Shown: positions 7,654 to 15,494 of the stretch, piece by piece
Position numbering within the stretch: the first letter of the stretch is position 1
How the letters are laid out: each line of letters begins with the position of its first letter
Origin: Thermohalobaculum sp039027855
Lineage (GTDB): Bacteria > Pseudomonadota > Alphaproteobacteria > Rhodobacterales > Rhodobacteraceae
Direction of reading: 5' to 3'
Assembly: GCA_039027855.1 (NCBI GenBank)
Contig: JBCCJI010000018.1
Span: 22,348 to 86,347, forward strand
DNA: 64,000 nucleotides
The notes under the pieces: model-generated
Database searches by the model: none
What the model was told of the DNA's origin: nothing
Seen by the model: the letters and a program-made list of their open reading frames with translations, nothing else
Position numbers and translations under genes: made by a program

Positions 7654-8145
7654 TCAGCTGCCGGGCTGCAGCAAGATCCGGTGCGACCAGGTCTCACCAT
7701 CCGAGATGACGATGTCCTCGAAGCCCAGCAGCTTGGCCATATCGAACCAGGTTGCCACCGCCTGAATGCCGTTGTCGCGGAAGAACGCCGTGCCGCGGGC
7801 ATTGGAGGTGAGTTGCGCGAGAACCGCCCGCGCGCGGAACAGGGTTTTGAAGACCTCATCATCCAGCGCGACGATGATCATGTGCTCTGCCTGCCCGCCC
7901 TTGGCAAAGATCGAAAAGCGCGGCGTCTCCGGCGCGGCGAGCTGCGCCTTCGTCACCTCCACCACAAAAGCCACCCGCACCGAGCGGCCCGCGGCCGGCT
8001 GGTTGCTGGTGATCTTGCGGGCAAACAGCTCCTCGCTCGTCACGGGCGGGTAGTAATAGCCCTCGCGGCGATCCTCCTGCGCCAGTGCTGGGCCCGCCGC
8101 GAACAGAGCGATGAGGGCGATCAGGGTCAGGTAGAAGCGGGTCAT
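7654..8145 (-). CDS. Conserved exported protein of unknown function
   Basis: 163 residues beginning with a clear Sec signal peptide (MTRFYLTLIALIALFAAGPALAQ, cleavage after AQ near residue 23). The mature part is about 140 residues of mixed alpha/beta character with SVRVAFVVEVTKAQLAAP, FAKGGQAEHMIIVALDDEVF and LLGFEDIVISDGETW, all looking strongly constrained. No catalytic triad or cofactor motif is obvious, and the mature protein has no Cys. I believe relatives occur next to folD in other Rhodobacterales, but I cannot name a function. About 210 bp upstream (8146-8359) separate it from the MOSC gene; I see no clear promoter there. Confidence 0.72.
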   Translation of the reverse strand: MTRFYLTLIALIALFAAGPALAQEDRREGYYYPPVTSEELFARKITSNQPAAGRSVRVAFVVEVTKAQLAAPETPRFSIFAKGGQAEHMIIVALDDEVFKTLFRARAVLAQLTSNARGTAFFRDNGIQAVATWFDMAKLLGFEDIVISDGETWSHRILLQPGS

Positions 8146-8359
8146 GGCGGCTCCGTTGCATGAGCGCGGATCGGGCGCGACGGGCCAGGTGATGGCGCCC
8201 AGTGACAGGGTCAGTAGGCGTGCTCAGATGACGGGGCCGCGCAGCGGGGAGCCTCGCTTGTAGCCATAGCCGGACGCGCCGCCAATGCGGACCATGCGCG
8301 GTCGTCTTCCCTCGAAACTGACATCGGGACACCGATCGGCGACAGCGCCGCAGGCCGGC

Positions 8360-8959
8360 TCACGCCGTATCGCCTGACCAGAGCCGCTGCGGCGGCACAT
8401 GGAGCCTCAGCTTCTGGCCGAGGGTGAGCCTACCCGGCCGTTCGACCCAGGCCGTGACCCCGCGCAGATTGATTGCCTTGGCCTTGAACGCCTTGCCGTG
8501 GCCGGGATGGCGCTTCTCGATCTCGGCGGCCGGCAGCTGACAGGGCGCGTTCTCCATGTCGATCACGATCGAGGGCCCTTCATCGCCGGGCCCCCCTGCA
8601 ATCAGGCGCGAGGCCGGCGGCAGCTCGGTAAAAGCCGCGATCCCCGCGACGACCATGGTGGCGCCGAGCCATTCGGGCTGGATTTGGGGCAGGTCGAGAC
8701 GTCGCGCGATCTCCGCCAATTCTTCGGCCGAGACGATGGAGATCTGGCGCACGTTTCGGATCTCGGTGCCCTTGGCGTATTGCGTCCGGACCCGGCTGCA
8801 CGATGGCCGCGTGACGCCGTGATGGACATCACCGACCGGTCCGCCCCAGTCGAGCTCAAGGCGCTCCACTGCCTCAGCGCCGATACCGTCGGCCTGATCG
8901 CGCACCAGGCCGAGCCAGGTCACTGTGGCGTAATGGGCGGTCTGGCGCAGGATCGGCAT
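8360..8959 (-). CDS. MOSC-domain protein (YiiM/MOSC sulfurase-like)
   Basis: 199-residue MOSC-domain protein. MOSC domains are the C-terminal part of molybdenum-cofactor sulfurases and bind Mo-cofactor or carry sulfur through a conserved Cys. Visible landmarks are a DVHHGVTRPSCSRVRTQY segment, NVRQISIVSAEELAEIA, the core Q-P-E-x-L-G-A (QPEWLGATMVVAGI) and ENAPCQLPAAEI, whose Cys is the probable conserved one; the end is GVTAWVERPGRL. Stand-alone MOSC proteins often act in detoxification of N-hydroxylated compounds, but that cannot be seen here. It starts at ATG 8959 and lies 15 bp downstream of purD, so the two are probably co-transcribed. Confidence 0.85.
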   Translation of the reverse strand: MPILRQTAHYATVTWLGLVRDQADGIGAEAVERLELDWGGPVGDVHHGVTRPSCSRVRTQYAKGTEIRNVRQISIVSAEELAEIARRLDLPQIQPEWLGATMVVAGIAAFTELPPASRLIAGGPGDEGPSIVIDMENAPCQLPAAEIEKRHPGHGKAFKAKAINLRGVTAWVERPGRLTLGQKLRLHVPPQRLWSGDTA

Positions 8960-8974
8960 CGCGCTCAGCCCCCC

Positions 8975-10288
8975 TCACCGCCCGGTGCTGTCGGCATCGG
9001 CGGGCAATGCCCGCCAGCCGATATCGCGCCGACAAAAGCCACCGGGCCAGTCGATCAGATCGACGGCGCGGTAGGCCCGCGCCCGCGCCTCGACCAGATC
9101 GCGGCCGAGCGCCGTGACCGCCAGCACCCGCCCGCCGGCCGAGAGGATATCGCCCTCGCCCGCTCCTGTTCCCGCCGCTGTGCCGGAAACTGTTCCCCGC
9201 GCCGTGCCCGCGTGGAAGATGCGCACCCCCTCGACCGCCGCCGCCGCCGCCAGCCCGCCGATGGCTTCTCCCTTCGCATAACCGCCCGGATAACCCCTGG
9301 CCGCGAGGACCACGGTCAGGGCCACCGCCTCTGTCCAGCCGAGCGCGGTTTCGGCAAGCCTCCCTTCGCCAGCCGCCATCATCAATGGGACGATGTCCGA
9401 GCGCAGCCGCGGCAGGACCACCTGCGCCTCGGGATCACCGAAGCGCACATTGAACTCCACCAGGCGGGGATTACCGCCCTCGATCATCAGCCCGGCATAG
9501 AGCAGACCGCGAAATGGCGTGCCCCGACGCGCCATCTCGGCGAGCACGGGGCGCACGATCGTCTCCATCGCGCGGGTCTCGACCACCGCATCCAGCACCG
9601 GCGCGGGGGAGTAGGCGCCCATGCCCCCGGTGTTTGGCCCTTCATCGCCATCGAAGGCGCGCTTGTGATCCTGCGCCGAGGCCAGGGGAATCGCCACCTC
9701 GCCATCGGCGAGCACGAAAAGCGAGGCTTCCTCGCCGGTCATGAACTCCTCGATCACGACCTCGGCGCCCGGTTCGGCCATCAGCGCATCCACCGCGGCA
9801 AGGGCGTCATCGACCGTCATCGCCACCGTGACGCCCTTGCCCGCTGCCAGGCCATCTGCCTTCACGACGATGGGCGCCCCCGCTGCCTCGATATGGGCGC
9901 GCGCGGTCGCCGCGGCGTCGAAGCGCGCCCAACCAGCCGTCGGCGCAGCGCAGGCATCGCACACCTCCTTGGTGAAGCTCTTGGATGCCTCCAACGCGGC
10001 CGCTGCACGGCTTGGCCCAAAGACCGGGATGCCGGCGGTGCTCAGCGTATCCGCCACGCCCTCGGCCAGCGGTGCCTCGGGGCCGACGACCACCAAACCT
10101 GCATCAAGCTCGCGGGCGAGCGCCACAACGGCCGAGGGATCGGTGATCGCGAGCGGCCGGCATTCAGCGAGCATCGCGATGCCCGCATTACCGGGGGCGA
10201 CGATCAGCCGGTCGCAGAGCGGGCTCTCAGCAATCGACGCCGCCAGCGCATGCTCACGCCCCCCACCGCCGAGAAGAAGGATGACCAT
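8975..10288 (-). CDS. purD: Phosphoribosylamine-glycine ligase (GAR synthetase)
   Basis: Second step of purine synthesis: ATP-dependent joining of 5-phosphoribosylamine and glycine. The 437-residue protein has the N-domain start MVILLLGGGGREHALA, the ATP-grasp core with KADGLAAGKGVTVA, IEEFMTGEEASLFVL, the QDHKRAFDGDEGPNTGGMGAY substrate loop (the usual RxxDGDxGPNTGGMG), and VEFNVRFGDPEAQVVLP for metal binding. ATG 10288 is chosen because GGAGAG precedes it and the GGGGREHA motif sits at the usual distance; the frame continues to 10330 without conserved residues. A low-complexity Gly/Thr/Ala insertion (GTARGTVSGTAAGTGAGEG) in the C-terminal domain looks like a loop expansion. The MOSC gene follows 15 bp downstream. 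Confidence 0.96.
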   Translation of the reverse strand: MVILLLGGGGREHALAASIAESPLCDRLIVAPGNAGIAMLAECRPLAITDPSAVVALARELDAGLVVVGPEAPLAEGVADTLSTAGIPVFGPSRAAAALEASKSFTKEVCDACAAPTAGWARFDAAATARAHIEAAGAPIVVKADGLAAGKGVTVAMTVDDALAAVDALMAEPGAEVVIEEFMTGEEASLFVLADGEVAIPLASAQDHKRAFDGDEGPNTGGMGAYSPAPVLDAVVETRAMETIVRPVLAEMARRGTPFRGLLYAGLMIEGGNPRLVEFNVRFGDPEAQVVLPRLRSDIVPLMMAAGEGRLAETALGWTEAVALTVVLAARGYPGGYAKGEAIGGLAAAAAVEGVRIFHAGTARGTVSGTAAGTGAGEGDILSAGGRVLAVTALGRDLVEARARAYRAVDLIDWPGGFCRRDIGWRALPADADSTGR

Positions 10289-10394
10289 CGCGCTCTCCAC
10301 CACCGGCCGGGCAGCCCAGGGCCCGGCCAACCGGCGTTACGCGCCCGCGCCTGTCCAAGGCAACAGGTGAAGATGCAACCGCCGGCGCGAAGGA

Positions 10395-11003
10395 TCAGAG
10401 ACCGATCAGTGCGCCCAGATAGGTTTCCTCCGCCACCGCCAGAACACGTCCATCCGGTAACAGCAGCTCGGCCTCTTGGGCCAACAAGCCCGCCGCCGCT
10501 TGGTCCCGCCCATGCACCGGGATCGCCGATGCCGTCTCGGATCGGCGCAGGCGGCGTCGAGGACCCAAGGGTGCCACGACCGCACCGAAGGGGGTATCGC
10601 GCTCGGCCAGCGCGCGGCGCATCGAGGCGCTCAGCCAGTCATCGCGATAGTGTAGCAGCGCCTCGGACAACGCGGCGTCTCCGCGGCAAAGGCGGACGCG
10701 GCGCCAGGCCGGTCGTTTGGTGCAGAGACGCTCGGCCACCGAGGCGGGCATGACATGCGCTTCGCCCCCAGCCTCAACTCCCGATCCCGAGGCGACGATC
10801 TCGGCACGCACATGCCCATGGCCGATACCCTGCCGCTCGCACCACCGGGCGAGCGCGGCGGTCGCCGTCGGACCTTCGGCAAGGCACTGCTTCAGATCCT
10901 CGACGGTGGCGCCGCACGCGGAGTGTCCTGTGCCGAGATCACCGCTTGTGGCCAGATGCTCGGCCGGATGCTGGAAATCATCAGTGCCAAGTCGCGCGCT
11001 CAT
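10395..11003 (-). CDS. Chorismate-lyase-like (UbiC/UTRA fold) protein
   Basis: 202-residue protein whose C-terminal two thirds resemble the chorismate lyase/UTRA fold: AWRRVRLCRGDAALSEALL, then a YRDDWLSASMRRALAERDTPFG segment and VVAPLGPRRRLRRSE, ending VLAVAEETYL. Chorismate lyase makes 4-hydroxybenzoate, the ubiquinone head-group precursor, but UTRA-fold proteins also bind other small ligands, so the activity is only suggested. ATG 11003 is preferred: AAGGA lies 7 nt upstream, whereas the frame start at 11033 has no ribosome site. It diverges from xseA across about 160 bp. It lies 106 bp upstream of purD on the same strand. Confidence 0.5.
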   Translation of the reverse strand: MSARLGTDDFQHPAEHLATSGDLGTGHSACGATVEDLKQCLAEGPTATAALARWCERQGIGHGHVRAEIVASGSGVEAGGEAHVMPASVAERLCTKRPAWRRVRLCRGDAALSEALLHYRDDWLSASMRRALAERDTPFGAVVAPLGPRRRLRRSETASAIPVHGRDQAAAGLLAQEAELLLPDGRVLAVAEETYLGALIGL

Positions 11004-11160
11004 CCGGGTGTCCTTGTCGCCTGGCCCTGACATAATCGGCCGATCGCCGGCTTACACCTCATTGCGGCGCCATGGACGCACCCGGCCCGTTTGAGACGGG
11101 CGCCCGTCCAGCGACCCAACACGCGTTGCCGCCTGCGCATGCCGCGCCTACAACAGCGCC

Positions 11161-12720
11161 ATGAGCCTGATCGAGGATGAGCCCGGCCGCGGCAATACGC
11201 CGGAATTCACCGTCTCCGAGCTGTCGCGCGGGGTGAAGCGCACGCTGGAGGACGCCTATGGGGCCGTGCGCGTGCGCGGTGAGCTGGGACGCGTGACCTT
11301 CCACCGGAACGGCCACGTATATCTCGACCTGAAGGATGAGAACGCGGTGCTGGCAGGCGTCGTCTGGAAGTCCAGCGTTCGCGGCCTGGAGATCCGGCCG
11401 CAGGAGGGGGACGAGGTCATCGCCTCGGGCCGCATCACGACCTTCGCTGGGCAGTCGAAGTATCAACTCGTCATCGACCAGCTGTCCTATGCCGGCGAGG
11501 GGGCGCTCCTTGCCAAGCTGGAGCGGTTGCGCAAGGCACTGGCGGCGGAGGGGCTGTTCGATGTCGCCCATAAGCGCCCGCTGCCCTATCTGCCACGTGT
11601 GATCGGCGTCGTAACCTCACCCACAGGGGCGGTCATCCGCGATATCCTGCACCGCCTCGCCGACCGCTTTCCCGTGCATGTGCTGGTCTGGCCCGTCGCG
11701 GTTCAGGGCCCAGGTTCTGCGACGTCGGTCGCCGAGGCGATCCGGGGTTTCAATGCAATGGGCGCTGATGGGCCGATCCCGCGCCCCGACCTGCTGATCG
11801 TGGCCCGCGGCGGCGGCTCCATCGAAGATCTCTGGGGTTTTAACGAGGAGGTGGTGGTGCGTGCCGCCGCGGGTTCGACGATCCCGCTGATCTCGGCGGT
11901 TGGGCACGAAACGGATACGACGTTGATCGACCACGCCGCCGACCGACGGGCGCCGACGCCGACCGCGGCGGCGGAGATGGCGGTCCCTGTGCGGGCCGAT
12001 CTGGTGGCGACGCTGGCCGATCTCGAGGCGCGCCGCCGCCGCGCGCTCCGCCGTGCCCTCGACAACCGCCGCGAGCGGCTGGTCGCCATTGCCCGTGCGC
12101 TGCCCAAGGGGGCCGAGATCATCGAGACGCGGCGCCAGAGGCTCGCGGCGCTACGCCTGCCCGACCCGCGCCGCCTGGTCGCCGATGCCCGCGCGCGCCT
12201 CAGCCTGCCGTCTCAGCGCCTTGCCCCGGGGCTGACGGCACGTCTGGCCCGCGCAAGACTGGCGCTGGAGCGGCCGATCGCCCGGCTGACCGACCGGTCG
12301 CTCCGCGAGAGGACACGGCTCGGGCGCGAACAGTCTCGGTCATTGGCCCGGCGCCTGGCGCCCGGGATCGCGCGGCGCCTGACGACATCGCGCGAGGCGC
12401 TGCAGGCGCGGGCCCGGCTGTTGGAAAGCCTCAGTCACCGCCGGACACTCGCCCGTGGCTTTGTCCTGGTCGCCGACGAAAACGGCGCCCTGGTAACGCG
12501 GGCTGCGGACACGCGGGCGGCCCATCGCCTGACCCTGACGTTCAGCGACGGTCAGGTGGCCGTGAGGCCAGACCCAACGGATACAGGCGAGGCGACACCA
12601 CCTCTCCCAGCGCCCTCACCCGCGCCTGCACGCAAGGCAGCCAAGGCCAAGCCCGCAACGGCACGGAGATCGGCAACAGCCGGCACGCCCGCCGCGCAAG
12701 GTTCGCTGTTCGACGACTGA
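11161..12720 (+). CDS. xseA: Exodeoxyribonuclease VII large subunit
   Basis: Catalytic subunit of ExoVII, a metal-independent single-strand DNA exonuclease of the cytoplasm that works with several XseB subunits. The 519-residue protein begins with the OB-fold (EFTVSELSRGVKRTLED, then VRVRGELGRVTFHRNGHVYLDLKD). It continues with the catalytic domain (RVIGVVTSPTGAVIRDILHR, LLIVARGGGSIEDLWGFNEE, SAVGHETDTTLIDHAAD, RAPTPTAAAEMAVP) and then long Arg/Ala-rich coiled-coil helices that hold XseB. The last 40 residues are a Pro/Ala/Lys-rich tail ending in GSLFDD. ATG 11161 is the start. No xseB is present in the window. Confidence 0.96.
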   Translation: MSLIEDEPGRGNTPEFTVSELSRGVKRTLEDAYGAVRVRGELGRVTFHRNGHVYLDLKDENAVLAGVVWKSSVRGLEIRPQEGDEVIASGRITTFAGQSKYQLVIDQLSYAGEGALLAKLERLRKALAAEGLFDVAHKRPLPYLPRVIGVVTSPTGAVIRDILHRLADRFPVHVLVWPVAVQGPGSATSVAEAIRGFNAMGADGPIPRPDLLIVARGGGSIEDLWGFNEEVVVRAAAGSTIPLISAVGHETDTTLIDHAADRRAPTPTAAAEMAVPVRADLVATLADLEARRRRALRRALDNRRERLVAIARALPKGAEIIETRRQRLAALRLPDPRRLVADARARLSLPSQRLAPGLTARLARARLALERPIARLTDRSLRERTRLGREQSRSLARRLAPGIARRLTTSREALQARARLLESLSHRRTLARGFVLVADENGALVTRAADTRAAHRLTLTFSDGQVAVRPDPTDTGEATPPLPAPSPAPARKAAKAKPATARRSATAGTPAAQGSLFDD

Positions 12721-12748
12721 CCACATCCGCCAAGGAGAGGAGGCCGAC

Positions 12749-13042
12749 ATGGCCAAGGGCTACTGGATCGCCCACGCGACAGTCACCGACACCGATGCCT
12801 GGGGTCGCTATGTCGAGGGCGCACGCCCGGCTTTCGAAGCCCATGGCGCACGTTTCCTGGCACGCGGTGGACAGGCGCAGGAAATGGAGGACGCGCAGGG
12901 TCGTGCCCGCCATGTGGTGATCGAGTTCCCCAGCCTCGACGCGGCACGCGCCTGCTGGCAGTCCGAGATATACCAAGCCGCACGCAAGCACCGCGAGGGC
13001 GCCGGCATCGTGACGATCACCTTGGTCGAAGGATTGGGTTAG
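12749..13042 (+). CDS. DUF1330-family protein
   Basis: 97-residue single-domain protein of the DUF1330 family, a dimeric alpha+beta barrel related to EthD and Abm-like folds; the function is unknown. Family landmarks include MAKGYWIAHATVTD at the start, YVEGARPAFEAHGARFLARGG and ARHVVIEFPSLDAARACW, then a YQAARKHREGAG helix and a last beta strand. The ribosome site AAGGAGAGGAGG is very strong and lies just upstream of ATG 12749. It follows xseA by 28 bp and is probably co-transcribed with it. An inverted repeat at 13053-13088 follows the stop. Confidence 0.85.
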   Translation: MAKGYWIAHATVTDTDAWGRYVEGARPAFEAHGARFLARGGQAQEMEDAQGRARHVVIEFPSLDAARACWQSEIYQAARKHREGAGIVTITLVEGLG

Positions 13043-13052
13043 AGGGAATGGG

Positions 13053-13088
13053 CTGGCAAGTCTGGGCTAGCGGGACTGGGCTTGCCAG
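13053..13088. terminator. Candidate two-way terminator
   Basis: Perfect 8-bp inverted repeat CTGGCAAG (13053-13060) and CTTGCCAG (13081-13088) with a 20-nt loop between two convergent genes. There is no T-tract on either side, so its strength as an intrinsic terminator is uncertain. Confidence 0.4.
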
Positions 13089-13097
13089 GCAGGAGGC

Positions 13098-13523
13098 TTA
13101 GAGCCCTTCGGCCTCACCGCAGACCAGCGGCACGCGATCACGCCGTGTGACCGACAGTTCGAGGCCGATGTCGTCGCCACGCGTCAGGCGCCCGATGATG
13201 CCCTCGCCCTGGCGGTGCATCGACCAGCACAGCACCTCGGTGCCGGGACCATAGTAAAAGCAGATCCCCTCGTCGTAAGCGCGCCAGACCCCGTCGAGAC
13301 AGCTGCCCGAGGGATACTGCCAGGTCACGCCGCCGCCTGCGCGAAAGCTCTCACGCCCCCATGGCACGCCATCACGCTCGAAGTAAAGCGTGTAACCTTC
13401 GACATAGTCACGGAATTCACCTTCGCTCATCGTATCCGACTGTGCCGCTACAGCAGATGGCGCGGACGCGGTGGCGAGCAGGATCGTGGCGAAAGCCATC
13501 AGGGTCTGGCGCAAACGGTTCAT
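13098..13523 (-). CDS. Exported hypothetical protein
   Basis: 141 residues with a Sec signal peptide (MNRLRQTLMAFATILLATAS, cleavage probably after the AVAA near residue 27). The mature part, about 114 residues, has the pattern SEGEFRDYVEGYTLYFERDG, WGRESFRAGGGVTWQY, DGVWRAYDEGICFYY and ends with VPLVCGEAEGL; four Cys could form disulfides. Similar small periplasmic proteins are common in Rhodobacterales, but I know no function. ATG 13523 is chosen because it directly precedes the signal peptide; the frame stays open to 13706 without recognisable sequence. Confidence 0.7.
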   Translation of the reverse strand: MNRLRQTLMAFATILLATASAPSAVAAQSDTMSEGEFRDYVEGYTLYFERDGVPWGRESFRAGGGVTWQYPSGSCLDGVWRAYDEGICFYYGPGTEVLCWSMHRQGEGIIGRLTRGDDIGLELSVTRRDRVPLVCGEAEGL

Positions 13524-14044
13524 GCTCGTGAGCATTCCACGCGAAGTCCGCCCCGCCAAGCCCAAGCTTGAGCGCGACGCTGTCGACAGAAGCATAGTCG
13601 AGGCCCCGCTGCGACGCGCACCGCTCCTTGGCGCGGAGAGAGGGGCAAGCTTGGGATTGGAGCGTTGGGGCGTCGGCACATGCGGGATCCCTTTGGCGCC
13701 GTTCATGCGTATCGGCGCGCGTCGAACGGGAACTGGCTGGGGAGGGAAGCATCCGCGCGCCCGTGGCGTCAGCGCGAAAGCTTTGGGAAGGTCGGTGGCC
13801 GCGATTGGGCCCTCGCTCAGGCAAGAGCTGCTGACTGTTCCATCCTAAAGGCTGGCTGGCGAGACGTTGGCGTCTGGTGCGCTCACGCTCGCATCTCAGC
13901 GGTCGCTTGTCAGCGTCGTTCGATCACGATCAGAGAGTCGATGTTGCCTGAGACACGGCACATCGCGTGCCGAGGGTGCGCCGACCAAGTGAGAACCCGC
14001 GGCATGGAAAGGCCTGTGGACAGCCGTCTCAGGGCGGCCTAGCC
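13524..14044. other. Gene-free stretch of 520 bp
   Basis: Open frames cross this interval on both strands (for example + 13665-14042), but their translations are Arg/Ala/Trp-rich with no recognisable motif and no ribosome site. It must contain the promoters of the exported-protein gene (minus) and of the methyltransferase gene (plus); I could not pick convincing -35/-10 pairs. No RNA gene was recognised. Confidence 0.5.
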
Positions 14045-14809
14045 ATGCCGGCCATGGAGTTCACCGGTGACATCGCCGCCCTGCAGCAGGGCATGGCGCG
14101 CACGCGCGATCTCGCCCAGCGCAGGCTTGCGATCCTGCACGAGATCGCTCCCGCTCGGGGCGGGCGGATCATCGAGATCGGCTGCGGGGCGGGGCTTTTG
14201 CTGCGCGAGATCGCCTTGGCGACCGGGCCCCATGGTCTGGCGGCCGGCATCGACGTCTCGCCCGATCAGGTGGCAGCCGCAGAAGCCGAGACCGCCGGCG
14301 TGCCGGGTGTGAGAGTCGAGGTCGCCGATGCTGCCGCCCTGCCCTTTCCCGACGCGGTTTTCGACGCCGGGATCGCGGCGCATGTGCTGGAGTACCTCGA
14401 TGATCCACCCGCCGCCTTGCGGGCGATGCGACGGGTGCTGAAGCCAGGTGCGCGCCTCGTGGTGCTGGCGACCAATTGGGATGCGGACTTCTGGCACGGC
14501 ACAGCGCCCGAGACGGCGGCGCCGGTGCTGGCGGCGTGGCGCGCGGAGATGCACTGGCCGAACCTGCCGGCCAGGCTGGGGCCGATGATGATCGAGGCCG
14601 GCTTCACTGGTCTCCGCCAGGTGCCGGTGCCGGTGGTGAACACCTCGCTCGGCGAAGACCAGATGGCACCGTGGATGGCGCGCATCATGGCGGCCCATGC
14701 GGGGGGCGAGGCCGGGACGCCCTGGTTGAGGGAGATGGCGGCATCGGATGGATCGGGCGAGATCTTCTACTCATCGGTGCCGATCCTCACCACGGCGACG
14801 GCGGCCTGA
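14045..14809 (+). CDS. Class I SAM-dependent methyltransferase
   Basis: 254-residue cytoplasmic methyltransferase of the Methyltransf_11/25 type. Motif I is IIEIGCGAGLLLREIA (SAM glycine loop, about residues 40-55); the acidic end of beta-2 is AAGIDVSPDQV, motif II-like VADAAALPFPDAVFD, and motif III VLKPGARLVVLATNWD. The acceptor region (PNLPARLGPMMIEAGF onward) gives no substrate clue. The resemblance to ubiquinone/menaquinone-type methyltransferases is only general. Start ATG 14045 (ATG 14054 also possible). It is followed after one base by the PaiB-like gene, so the two form an operon. Confidence 0.82.
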   Translation: MPAMEFTGDIAALQQGMARTRDLAQRRLAILHEIAPARGGRIIEIGCGAGLLLREIALATGPHGLAAGIDVSPDQVAAAEAETAGVPGVRVEVADAAALPFPDAVFDAGIAAHVLEYLDDPPAALRAMRRVLKPGARLVVLATNWDADFWHGTAPETAAPVLAAWRAEMHWPNLPARLGPMMIEAGFTGLRQVPVPVVNTSLGEDQMAPWMARIMAAHAGGEAGTPWLREMAASDGSGEIFYSSVPILTTATAA

Positions 14810-14810
14810 G

Positions 14811-15437
14811 ATGCATCCGAACCGCGCCTTTCGCCGCGAGACCGAGGACCGGGCCATCGCGATGGCGCGCGCCCGGAGCTTCGGCATCCTGAGCACCGCG
14901 GCCGCCGACGGGCTACTGGCCGCGCATATTCCCTTCCTGCTCGACGATGCAGCCGGCATGCTGGAGGCGCATCTGCTGCGCTCAAACCCCATCGCGCGGG
15001 CCCTTCGCCACAGTGCTATGCCGGCCATGATGATCGTGTCGGGGCCCGACGGCTATGTCTCGCCAGACTGGTATGGCGAGGACGACAAGGTCCCGACCTG
15101 GAACTACGTCGCGGTGCATCTTCGCGGGATGCTGTGCCTTGCCGAGGATGTCGACATGCGCGGCCATGTCGACCGGCTGTCGGCGCAGTTCGAGGGGCGA
15201 TTGTCCAAGACCGCCTGGACCGCCGACAAGATGACGCCAGACCTGCTGGAGGCGATGATGCGCACCATCGTTCCCGTTAGGATGACGGTCGAGGGGGTCG
15301 AGAGCACCTTCAAGCTCAACCAAAACCGCAGCGATCAGGCCCGCCGTGGCGCGGCGCGGATGATAGCGGCCGGCTGCACCCCGGGTCACGAGACGGCGGC
15401 GCTGGCAGCACTCATGCGCGCGGTGCCGGGCGACTGA
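14811..15437 (+). CDS. PaiB-like FMN-binding protein (negative transcriptional regulator family)
   Basis: 208-residue protein of the PaiB/FMN_bind_2 family. The split-barrel flavin fold is visible: MHPNRAFRRETEDRAIAMA, FGILSTAAADGLLAAHIPFLL, HLLRSNPIARAL, a VSPDWYGEDDKVPTWNYVAVH stretch typical of PaiB (S-P-x-W-Y then V-P-T-W-N-Y), and KLNQNRSDQARRGA at the C-terminus. In Bacillus PaiB is described as a regulator of sporulation and protease genes, but most homologues are probably FMN or heme binding enzymes. It begins one base after the methyltransferase stop and ends before a short GC hairpin at 15443-15459. Confidence 0.88.
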   Translation: MHPNRAFRRETEDRAIAMARARSFGILSTAAADGLLAAHIPFLLDDAAGMLEAHLLRSNPIARALRHSAMPAMMIVSGPDGYVSPDWYGEDDKVPTWNYVAVHLRGMLCLAEDVDMRGHVDRLSAQFEGRLSKTAWTADKMTPDLLEAMMRTIVPVRMTVEGVESTFKLNQNRSDQARRGAARMIAAGCTPGHETAALAALMRAVPGD

Positions 15438-15442
15438 GACGT

Positions 15443-15459
15443 GCGGCCGTCGGGGCCGC
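15443..15459. terminator. Short GC hairpin between convergent genes
   Basis: GCGGCC (15443-15448), loop GTCGG, GGCCGC (15454-15459): a 6-bp perfect stem in the 57-bp gap between the PaiB-like gene and the convergent antiporter gene. No T-tract; weak terminator candidate. Confidence 0.3.
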
Positions 15460-15494
15460 GCCAACGGGTGCGGTGGGTTCAGGTCAGGATCGGA

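Noticed and set aside
8399..10753. A 784-codon plus-strand open frame spanning the MOSC, purD and UbiC-like genes
   Set aside because: It crosses three real minus-strand genes and their gaps and is Arg/His/Pro-rich low-information sequence.
13665..14042. A 125-codon plus-strand frame ending just before the methyltransferase start
   Set aside because: Close spacing is suggestive, but there is no ribosome site, no motif and an Arg/Cys/Trp composition typical of chance frames.
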